DNA from: a bacterium
GTDB taxonomy: Bacteria; JAHJDO01
Reading direction: 5' to 3'
Length of the DNA: 47,018 nt
Assembly: GCA_030611945.1 (NCBI GenBank)
Contig: JAUWOV010000002.1
Span: 1-47,018, forward strand
In this document: positions 22,840-28,514 of the stretch, piece by piece
Layout of the letters: every line of letters begins with the position of its first letter
Position numbering within the stretch: the first letter of the stretch is position 1
Position numbers and translations under genes: made by a program
The notes under the pieces: model-generated
Told to the model about the DNA's origin: nothing
The model's input: only the letters and a program-made list of their open reading frames with translations
Databases searched by the model: none

Positions 22840-24111
22840 ATGAAGATAGTTGAGTTAAGAGCAGAGAATATCAAGAATTTGAAGGTTGTAGAGATCAAGC
22901 CAGATGGGGCAGCAGTTATTCTAACGGGCAAGAATGGCGCGGGGAAATCAGCGGTATTGGATTCAATATTTATGGCATTGACTGGGAAGAAAGTTGAGAA
23001 GCCGATTAGAGAAGGAGAGAACAGAGCAGAGGTTATTGTAGATTTGGGGAAATACCAGATCAAGAAAGTTTGGACAGACAAAGGGGAACGACTGGAAGTA
23101 ATGAATGAAGATGGGGCAAAGTATGGAAGTCCGCAAGCATTTTTGAATCAGATATTAGGGGAGTTATCCTTTGATCCATTAGCATTTAAGGACATGAAGG
23201 ATAAAGACCAAAGAGAGTTGTTATTAAAGGTATTAGGATTAGATTTTTCAGAGAGTGATGCGAAACGGCAGGAATTATATGATGAACGGACATTAAAAAA
23301 CAGAGAGGTCAAGAGTTTTGAAGCTAGGGTTGCAAGCATAGAAAAGCCAGAAGAGGGGCTGCCAGATAAGGAGATATCTATCAATGATGAGTTAAAGAAG
23401 GTGGAAAATCTACAGAATAAACAGAATGAACATATTAGATTTAAGAGCGAACAGGCAAGAATCCATGATGAGATTATTAATGCAAAGCAAAAAATAACAA
23501 AATGTGAAAATGAGATCAAGGAAATACAACAGCAAATTGAGAATTTTAGGAACGATATTGAATTTAATAAAAAGCAGTTAACAGAATCGACAAAAGAACC
23601 TGTGAACATAACTGATGAGCAGATCAGTGAAGCAAGACTAAAGATTGAGGGCATTGAGAGAGTAAATGCAAATATCAGGGAAGGGATTAAATATAGAGAC
23701 ATTAAAAAACAGCTAAATGAGGCAATCCTGGCGGTAAAAAAGATTACAGAGGGAATAGACAGGATTGATAGTGAAAAAGCAAGTAAAGTGAAATCTTGCA
23801 AGTTTCCTGTGGCAGGCTTAGGGGTAGATGATGAGACAGTATTGTTAGATAGGATACCATTCAGCCAAATATCAACAGGACAGCAGGTAAAAGTATCAAC
23901 AGCGATTGCAATGGCATTGAATCCAAAGTTGAAAATTATCTTAGTTAGAGAAGGATCATTATTAGATGAGGTGGGATTGAAGGAAATTGTAGAGATGGCA
24001 AAGAAAGAAGACTATCAAATGTGGATTGAGAAGGTTGATGACAAGGGAAAGATTGGTATCCATATTGAAGACGGGAGTATTTCAGCAGTTAGTGGAAAGA
24101 ATAAAAAATGA
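22840..24111 (+). CDS. SbcC/RecF-like AAA ATPase of the recombination module
   Basis: 423 residues. Walker A is LTGKNGAGKSAVLDSIFMAL near residue 30. The middle (about 165-320) is a long coiled coil. The C-terminal ABC-type signature is FSQISTGQQVKVSTAIAMAL, followed by KLKIILVREGSLLDE where the Walker B acidic residue would be. The pattern is like Rad50/RecF proteins that work with a nuclease. The Walker B-like strand has Arg-Glu rather than Asp-Glu; whether this is usual in its phage relatives needs alignment. Confidence 0.8.
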   Translation: MKIVELRAENIKNLKVVEIKPDGAAVILTGKNGAGKSAVLDSIFMALTGKKVEKPIREGENRAEVIVDLGKYQIKKVWTDKGERLEVMNEDGAKYGSPQAFLNQILGELSFDPLAFKDMKDKDQRELLLKVLGLDFSESDAKRQELYDERTLKNREVKSFEARVASIEKPEEGLPDKEISINDELKKVENLQNKQNEHIRFKSEQARIHDEIINAKQKITKCENEIKEIQQQIENFRNDIEFNKKQLTESTKEPVNITDEQISEARLKIEGIERVNANIREGIKYRDIKKQLNEAILAVKKITEGIDRIDSEKASKVKSCKFPVAGLGVDDETVLLDRIPFSQISTGQQVKVSTAIAMALNPKLKIILVREGSLLDEVGLKEIVEMAKKEDYQMWIEKVDDKGKIGIHIEDGSISAVSGKNKK

Positions 24112-24578
24112 AACTGGCAACTGCCAAGACAATAGCGCGTGATTTTATAAGCCAAATTCAACCTTTTTGTTCGAGGGCTGAAATCGCAGGATCCGTGAGG
24201 AGAGGAAAGTCAGAAGTTCACGACATAGAGATCTGCGCAATACCAAAAGCCTTGTTTGGATTAAAGACTGTTATGGATCGGCAGAATTATATCAAGGGAA
24301 AATTTCCCTCAAGATATTCTCAAATTAAATTTCAATGCGAGAAGATAGACATCTTCTGGTGTTGCCGGGAGAACTGGGGAAACATTTATTTAATTCGTAC
24401 CGGTCCCTGGGAATTCAGCAAATGGATCATGGGAATTAAAACCAGAAAGGCCGGACTAATACAAAGGGATGGCTATCTTTGGAGAGGCAATGAAAGGTTA
24501 ATATGCTACGAAGAATCCGATGTCTTTAGCCGGTTAGGAATGGATTACATAGAGCCAAAGAATAGGAATGGGAAATGA
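24108..24578 (+). CDS. Minimal family X (Pol beta-like) DNA polymerase/nucleotidyltransferase
   Basis: 156 residues. The palm motif AGSVRRGKSEVHDIEICAIP has the GSxRRG helix and a DxE acidic pair; a third acidic residue sits in KIDIFW. The C-terminal part (KAGLIQRDGYLW, then ESDVFSRLGMDYIEPKNR) matches the Pol X thumb with its Y-x-EPxxR end. The N-terminal 8-kDa lyase domain and the usual fingers are missing, a size like the small ASFV Pol X. A repair or gap-filling role is plausible. It overlaps both neighbours by 4 nt. Confidence 0.75.
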   Translation: MKLATAKTIARDFISQIQPFCSRAEIAGSVRRGKSEVHDIEICAIPKALFGLKTVMDRQNYIKGKFPSRYSQIKFQCEKIDIFWCCRENWGNIYLIRTGPWEFSKWIMGIKTRKAGLIQRDGYLWRGNERLICYEESDVFSRLGMDYIEPKNRNGK

Positions 24579-24985
24579 AGCTAACTCAATGCGATATGTT
24601 ACTAAAAGTCCTTGAGGATGGGAATCCGCACACGCAGTTTGGGATTCTCGAGGAAATAAAAAATAGATTTTATAACCCAGAAGCCGACTTGTCTTTCTGG
24701 TCTGTTGCTGCCCGCGCTTGGGATTTAGTAAAACCAAAAGGCAAATACAAGCTGAATATTAAAAGTGGACCGCCTGCGAAATTTGGCAAGAAACGCATAG
24801 GTTCAGAGCATTATTATCAGCTTATAAAGCCAGAAGATGAAAGATCACAAACATTCACGGACGTGGGAAGTAGCATTATTTATGATTTACCAGATAATAA
24901 ATTAAGAGAAAAAATAAGGGCAACAAAGAAGCCAACATCACCTTTCGCTTTTAATGTAAAGGGACAGGGGGAGTTGTTCGCATGA
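24575..24985 (+). CDS. Winged-helix-like protein with C-terminal clamp-type motif
   Basis: 136 residues, not recognised. The first 60 residues (TQCDMLLKVLEDGNPHTQFG, then ILEEIKNRF) look like a winged helix. The last residues GQGELFA resemble the QxxLF beta-clamp-binding motif. It is coupled by ATGA to both neighbours, so it is probably made with the Pol X-like enzyme. Confidence 0.5.
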   Translation: MKLTQCDMLLKVLEDGNPHTQFGILEEIKNRFYNPEADLSFWSVAARAWDLVKPKGKYKLNIKSGPPAKFGKKRIGSEHYYQLIKPEDERSQTFTDVGSSIIYDLPDNKLREKIRATKKPTSPFAFNVKGQGELFA

Positions 24986-25149
24986 GAAAAATTGAGGAGA
25001 AAGGGAAATATAACATCGGGGACCATATCACAACTAAAAATGGCAAGCTGGTTATTGCTAATGATAAGAAGCGGTTAATTGCATATGCAGAAAAAGAAAT
25101 AAAAGAATGGCAGAAATTTCTTGAGAATTTAAAAAAGGGCAAGATATGA
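24982..25149 (+). CDS. Small charged protein (55 aa)
   Basis: Begins MRKIEEKGKYNIGDHITTKN and ends in a charged helix (KEIKEWQKFLENLKKGKI). ATGA overlaps on both sides show translational coupling in a run of five genes. Not recognised. Confidence 0.55.
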   Translation: MRKIEEKGKYNIGDHITTKNGKLVIANDKKRLIAYAEKEIKEWQKFLENLKKGKI

Positions 25150-25376
25150 AAACCACAATAAAACATACATTCTTTTTAAACGGGAATGAAATCCCAGAGA
25201 GCCCGGGAAATGGGACTAAATGCTATCGTTGCGAGCAAGATATCGGTCAGGATGATAAATGCGCCAAAATAGCGACTCTCATCGCCAAAAAAGATGACGA
25301 ATTGATCATCCATTGGCATTGGTTTTGCGGGGAGTGTGCCGGGAAATTTAAAAGTCTGGTGGAGGAAAATAAGTAA
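25146..25376 (+). CDS. Small zinc-ribbon-like protein
   Basis: 76 residues. Two Cys pairs, CYRCEQDIGQDDKC and HWFCGECAGKF, with nearby histidines make a zinc-binding knuckle likely. It is coupled by overlap to its neighbours. Function unknown; it could bind DNA or a replication protein. Confidence 0.6.
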   Translation: MKTTIKHTFFLNGNEIPESPGNGTKCYRCEQDIGQDDKCAKIATLIAKKDDELIIHWHWFCGECAGKFKSLVEENK

Positions 25377-25471
25377 TGAAAAACATTGCAGGCAGTCATT
25401 TGCTCGTCAAGAGCCGCAAAGGCATCACCTCCTTTCGGGCTGCCTGCAAAATTATGAGAGGAGCGAGGTAA
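25376..25471 (+). CDS. Possible leader peptide (31 aa) before the replication initiator
   Basis: Starts in a TAATG overlap at 25376 and ends in a TAATG overlap with the initiator ATG at 25471. The peptide (MKNIAGSHLLVKSRKGITSF...) has no known domain. The region is folded at the RNA level, so translation of this frame may control the next gene rather than make a useful product. Confidence 0.4.
   Translation: MKNIAGSHLLVKSRKGITSFRAACKIMRGAR
25386..25463 (+). promoter_or_regulatory. Alternating hairpins and anti-Shine-Dalgarno upstream of the initiator gene
   Basis: TTGCAGGCAG (25386-25395) pairs perfectly with CTGCCTGCAA (25440-25449). Its loop holds ATCACCTCCTTTC (25424-25436), identical to the 3' end of common bacterial 16S rRNA. 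CTCCTTTC (25429-25436) can pair with GAGAGGAG (25456-25463), the initiator's Shine-Dalgarno, over 8 bp with one G-U. The two pairings cannot form together without a pseudoknot. Confidence 0.5.
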
Positions 25472-26280
25472 TGGCAAGTCCACAAAAAGAAAACGGACAC
25501 ATTAATATTGCCAATGAGATTGCAGAGGCACTTATGAGAATACATTTATCTGGATACGAGAATAGAGTTTTGTGGGCTATCTTTAGAAAAACTTACGGTT
25601 GGAATAAGGCAGAAGATTGGATAACTAACTCTCAAATAGCAAAAATGACTAATGTAGCAGAAAGCCATGTTAGTAGAACTATAAAGATATTAATTCAGAA
25701 AAAAATAGTTACCAAAAATGGTAAGAAATTGGGTTTCCAAAAAGACTATGACCAATGGGGAAAGTTACCAAAATTGGTAAGAAATAAACAAGAAGTTACC
25801 AAAAATGGTAAGTGTGAAGCGCCTATCGCTTTAAGAGAAAAAGTTACCAAAAATGGTAAGTGCAAAAAGTTACCAATTCGGGATATAAAGTTACCAAAAT
25901 TGGTAAATGAAGTTACCAAAAATGGTATAAAAAAGTTACCAAAATTGGTAGACACAAAAGACAATAAAGACACTACTACAAAAGACACTATACAAAAGAA
26001 AGAAAATTACCCTTTTTTAAAAGACAAAAATTTCTCAAAAACATTCCAAGATTATCTTGATATGAGAAAGGCAAATGGCAAAAAAACAACTAATAGAGCG
26101 ATAGAACTTAGGCTTAAAGACCTGCATACATACGACATAAAGATAGCAATAGCCATGCTGGAGCAATCTATTATGAATTCATGGCAAGGAGTTTTCCCAT
26201 TGAAGCCTAATTATAAACAGCCACAGCAAACCAAATTACAAAAAGACCTGCATAAAATAGCAGAATTTGGAAGGGAGTAG
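25471..26280 (+). CDS. Lambda O-like phage replication initiator
   Basis: 269 residues from ATG 25471, preceded by AGGAG at 7 nt; a longer frame from 25336 has no support. Residues ~10-95 match the phage replication protein O N-terminal winged-helix domain: ANEIAEALMRIHLSGYENRV, LWAIFRKTYGWNK, NSQIAKMTNVAESHVSRTI. Residues ~80-160 are translated iterons with repeated VTKNGK and LPKLV. The C-terminal ~100 residues resemble the helicase-loader contact domain. It should bind its own gene's iterons to start phage replication. Confidence 0.85.
   Translation: MASPQKENGHINIANEIAEALMRIHLSGYENRVLWAIFRKTYGWNKAEDWITNSQIAKMTNVAESHVSRTIKILIQKKIVTKNGKKLGFQKDYDQWGKLPKLVRNKQEVTKNGKCEAPIALREKVTKNGKCKKLPIRDIKLPKLVNEVTKNGIKKLPKLVDTKDNKDTTTKDTIQKKENYPFLKDKNFSKTFQDYLDMRKANGKKTTNRAIELRLKDLHTYDIKIAIAMLEQSIMNSWQGVFPLKPNYKQPQQTKLQKDLHKIAEFGRE
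25709..25951 (+). repeat. Phage replication origin: seven iterons plus a half-site
   Basis: The 16-bp unit is TTACCA-N4-TGGTAA. Copies: 25709-25724, 25765-25780, 25796-25811, 25844-25859, 25891-25906, 25913-25928 (last base T) and 25936-25951 (last base G), plus a half-site at 25870-25876. Spacers alternate between AAAA and AAAT. An A-rich stretch follows (about 25952-26040), fitting an unwinding element. Location inside the O-like gene is as in lambda ori. Confidence 0.85.
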
Positions 26281-26282
26281 TT

Positions 26283-26594
26283 ATGCAAAAGAAGACTTTT
26301 TCTTTAGGGCTGATGTTCTTAAGATCGGCGCAAATGAAGAATACACCGGAATTTGAAAATGAGCAATTAGAAGTCTGGTGGTTTTCGTTAAAGGATCTGG
26401 ACGGAGAGAATTATTTGCACACCTGTAGGGAGCTAATAAAAGTCGAAAGTTGGTTTCCTGCAATCGCAGATATTAGAAAATTAGCAAAGCATCCTGATGA
26501 TCCTATATTAGCTGCGGCCAATAGGCGGCTGGCAAAATTAAAAATTACACAACAACCAAAGGAGATAAACGATGGAAAACAGGATGGGATTTGA
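26283..26594 (+). CDS. Possible helicase loader (G39P-like)
   Basis: 103 residues. The N-terminal helices and WWFSLKDLDGENYLHTCREL, then SWFPAIADIRKLAK, resemble phage helicase loader/inhibitor proteins of the G39P type, where a WF-P-IADIR turn is usual. Position directly after the initiator supports this. No replicative helicase is encoded in the window, so host DnaB would be loaded. Similarity is partial, so the call is tentative. Confidence 0.5.
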   Translation: MQKKTFSLGLMFLRSAQMKNTPEFENEQLEVWWFSLKDLDGENYLHTCRELIKVESWFPAIADIRKLAKHPDDPILAAANRRLAKLKITQQPKEINDGKQDGI

Positions 26595-26952
26595 ATTTCT
26601 ACAGGGAACTAAAAATCAATTTCATAATCATTGGACTTTATTTATTGATGAGAAGCTCACATTGCACCAATTAATGCTATTAACATTTGCATGGGTAATC
26701 CAGCATGAGAGCCTATACAGAGAGAAGCCTCTACCAACAGAGCCGCTACAATATTACGGAACAACCGATGCAGACTTTGCAGAAGTTATGAAAGCATGGC
26801 ATCTTGGATGCGGAAGCATGGAAATGGAAAACAAAAGCAATGTCCGGTGCTTAAAGAAAGCAACAAAGTTCTTCTTGGATACCAAAAACGATTATGACGA
26901 AGGAATGAAACTATTTAATAAATATGCGGAGCCGGAAGTGGTCCCGTTTTAG
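26572..26952 (+). CDS. Uncharacterised early protein
   Basis: 126 residues, not recognised. Mostly helical with many aromatic residues (NHWTLFIDEKLTLHQLMLLT) and a short C-terminal VVPF tail. It overlaps the loader-like gene by 23 nt in another frame with AAAGGAG upstream, so it is likely translated and works in the replication module. Confidence 0.55.
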   Translation: MENRMGFEFLQGTKNQFHNHWTLFIDEKLTLHQLMLLTFAWVIQHESLYREKPLPTEPLQYYGTTDADFAEVMKAWHLGCGSMEMENKSNVRCLKKATKFFLDTKNDYDEGMKLFNKYAEPEVVPF

Positions 26953-27027
26953 GAAGGCAAATGCAAACTGCTACTTATAGACAGTTGGGCAAAGTTCAAC
27001 ATCTTTTGCGGTGGCTGCTTTGCCTTC
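26953..27027. other. 75-nt stem-loop between early genes
   Basis: GAAGGCAAA (26953-26961) and TTTGCCTTC (27019-27027) are a perfect 9-bp inverted repeat. Inside, AACTG and CAGTT can form a smaller hairpin. There is no T-tract, so it is not an obvious terminator; RNA processing or stability is possible. Confidence 0.45.
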
Positions 27028-27053
27028 TAATTTTGAAAAATAAAAGGGGATAA
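26961..27053 (+). CDS. Possible 30-aa basic micropeptide
   Basis: ATG 26961 to TAA 27051-27053 with AGGAAGG just upstream; encodes MQTATYRQLGKVQHLLRWLL... with a hydrophobic centre and basic ends. It lies mostly inside the stem-loop, so it may be chance. Low confidence. Confidence 0.25.
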   Translation: MQTATYRQLGKVQHLLRWLLCLLILKNKRG

Positions 27054-27057
27054 AATT

Positions 27058-27309
27058 ATGAGCGGGATAGCGGTAGAGATGACTAAATATCGCAAGAGTT
27101 ATGTTGAGAGTATAAATAAATTTAGAAATAAATTTCAAAAAGAGATTCGGAAAATACGGGAAGAAAAGAAAATAATAAAAGAATGTCCGTTCTGCAAAAA
27201 GCAATTCACTCAAAAAGAACTAGATGACTTATTTATGGATGATAAAGGATTTATGCATTGTCCTGATTGTGGAACTGTTGAATTAGATGATGTGGAAGAA
27301 GAGAATTAG
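27058..27309 (+). CDS. Zinc-ribbon protein with coiled N-terminus
   Basis: 83 residues, AGGGGA upstream. A basic helical first half (ESINKFRNKFQKEIRKIREE) is followed by a zinc ribbon: CPFCKKQFTQKE and CPDCGTVELDD. Probably a nucleic-acid or protein adaptor. It precedes rusA by 12 nt. Confidence 0.6.
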   Translation: MSGIAVEMTKYRKSYVESINKFRNKFQKEIRKIREEKKIIKECPFCKKQFTQKELDDLFMDDKGFMHCPDCGTVELDDVEEEN

Positions 27310-27321
27310 AAAGCAAATAAC

Positions 27322-27765
27322 ATGAAGATTAAATTTGAAATTTTGGGACCACCGCGACCAAAAGGACGTCCGAAGTTCTTCCGTAAAGGTAATTTTGTTG
27401 GTACATACACTCCAACTGCAACCAGAGAATACGAACAAAATGTCTTAACGCAGGCATTACCTCATAAGCCGGTGAAACCGATTGAGGAAGCAATAAGATT
27501 GACAATGATTTTTCATATGCCAATACCGACATCGTTTAGCAGAAAGAAAAAAGGTCTGGCAATAAATAAATTCCTAAGACCAACAAAAAGGCCTGATCTC
27601 GATAATCTTGCAAAAATTAAGGATGCTCTCAATAAGGTTTTCTGGACAGACGATTCGGTCATTGTTGAGGAATATCTATATAAAGTTTATTCCGAAACGC
27701 CTAAAACAGAAATCACGATAGAAACGATATTCGCTAAGCAGGGGGAATTTGAATACGATGGCTAA
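27322..27765 (+). CDS. rusA: RusA-type Holliday junction resolvase
   Basis: 147 residues. It begins with the RusA pattern EILGPPRPKGRPKF; the catalytic acidic core is RPTKRPDLDNLAKIKDALN and TDDSVIVEEYLYKVY. RusA dimers cleave four-way junctions to tidy replicated phage DNA before packaging. It closes the recombination and replication operon. The start is ATG at 27322. Confidence 0.9.
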   Translation: MKIKFEILGPPRPKGRPKFFRKGNFVGTYTPTATREYEQNVLTQALPHKPVKPIEEAIRLTMIFHMPIPTSFSRKKKGLAINKFLRPTKRPDLDNLAKIKDALNKVFWTDDSVIVEEYLYKVYSETPKTEITIETIFAKQGEFEYDG

Positions 27766-27817
27766 GCTAACCAGAGACATCCGTTGCCAGAAATGTAGGA
27801 AGCTCATATGCAAATAA
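27758..27817 (+). CDS. Truncated Com-like zinc peptide (19 aa)
   Basis: Overlaps the rusA stop. The peptide MAKLTRDIRCQKCRKLICK has the first CxxC of Mu Com-like proteins (IRCxxCxKLL) but stops before the second Cys pair. It may be a remnant or a minimal peptide. Confidence 0.35.
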   Translation: MAKLTRDIRCQKCRKLICK

Positions 27818-27984
27818 CTCTACCATATCAGGCTAAGAGCATACTTTTAAATGTTTTAAAGGATTTCATACCTGTTGATGTGGAAAAGTTTGTTGGAAGC
27901 ATAGAGATACCCTTAAAGCAGGGGAATATTGGAGTAATTAAGTATATTGGGCATATAGAGGTGAAATATAAAAATAAGGCTTGA
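27808..27984 (+). CDS. Small hypothetical protein (58 aa)
   Basis: MQITLPYQAKSILLNVLKDF... reads through a beta-rich end (GVIKYIGHIEVKYKNKA). It overlaps the Com-like fragment by 10 nt. Not recognised. Last gene of the early operon. Confidence 0.45.
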   Translation: MQITLPYQAKSILLNVLKDFIPVDVEKFVGSIEIPLKQGNIGVIKYIGHIEVKYKNKA

Positions 27985-27986
27985 TA

Positions 27987-28014
27987 TTGTTTTTAAAGTA
28001 GCGTAGCTTATAAT
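27987..28014 (+). promoter_or_regulatory. Candidate late promoter upstream of terminase genes
   Basis: TTGTTT (27987-27992), a 16-nt spacer, and TATAAT (28009-28014). Predicted start about 28021, so the terminator at 28061-28097 would end the transcript after roughly 75 nt unless antiterminated. Confidence 0.5.
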
Positions 28015-28060
28015 TAGTTTTTTAGAAAATTTGATGTAGAGGAATAACATCATAACAGAT

Positions 28061-28097
28061 GCCTCATTTTGGCTTAGGTCAAAGTGGGGCTTTTTTT
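28061..28097 (+). terminator. Intrinsic terminator before terS
   Basis: GCCTCATTTTG (28061-28071) pairs with CAAAGTGGGGC (28080-28090) over 11 bp with two G-U pairs and an 8-nt loop, followed by seven T (28091-28097). It lies inside the 5' part of the longest terS frame, arguing that terS starts later. Confidence 0.75.
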
Positions 28098-28106
28098 AAT
28101 AAGAAT

Positions 28107-28514
28107 ATGAGAAAACAATCTAAAAAGCAAAAGAAAATAAAGAAAGAGATTTCCCCTCAGAGCCTAACTTTACAAATGGTAGAAGTCGCAAAAGTGCTAG
28201 GCGATGTTACTGATAAGCGTTATGATTATGAAATAGCACAGGAAATAGGAATTACTTCCAGAACAATAACAAATTGGAAAAGAATTCCTGCATTTCTGGC
28301 AATAGTCAATGGAACACTAGACGAAACAAAATCAAGTTTAAGGCTTAATGCATACAAATCACTTAATCGTCAAGCTATTGCGCAAAATATGGTAGCAGTT
28401 AAAGAGGCATTGGATAGGACTGAGGGACAAGTAAAGCAGACAGTTGAACACTCAGGGGATATAAAAGTAGTATTTAAAAACTCTGAGAAGATACTTGCTA
28501 AGGCGGATAAATGA
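28107..28514 (+). CDS. terS: Terminase small subunit
   Basis: 135 residues from ATG 28107. A basic N-terminus is followed by an HTH (YEIAQEIGITSRTITNWKR), a helical oligomerisation region and a charged tail, as in TerS proteins that recognise the packaging site. Starting at 28059 would place the terminator hairpin in the coding region, and the nearest AGAGG there is 16 nt away. The Shine-Dalgarno for 28107 is weak. It overlaps terL by 4 nt. Confidence 0.8.
   Translation: MRKQSKKQKKIKKEISPQSLTLQMVEVAKVLGDVTDKRYDYEIAQEIGITSRTITNWKRIPAFLAIVNGTLDETKSSLRLNAYKSLNRQAIAQNMVAVKEALDRTEGQVKQTVEHSGDIKVVFKNSEKILAKADK

Noticed and set aside
25336-25470. Longer N-terminus for the initiator
   Set aside because: No Shine-Dalgarno; the extra 45 residues cross a folded regulatory region and another gene, while ATG 25471 has AGGAG and begins the known domain.
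25709-25951. CRISPR-like short repeat array
   Set aside because: Units are short palindromes with uneven, coding spacers inside an O-like gene; there is no leader or cas gene. They are origin iterons.
28059-28106. Longer N-terminus for TerS
   Set aside because: It would be encoded by an intrinsic terminator hairpin and T-run.
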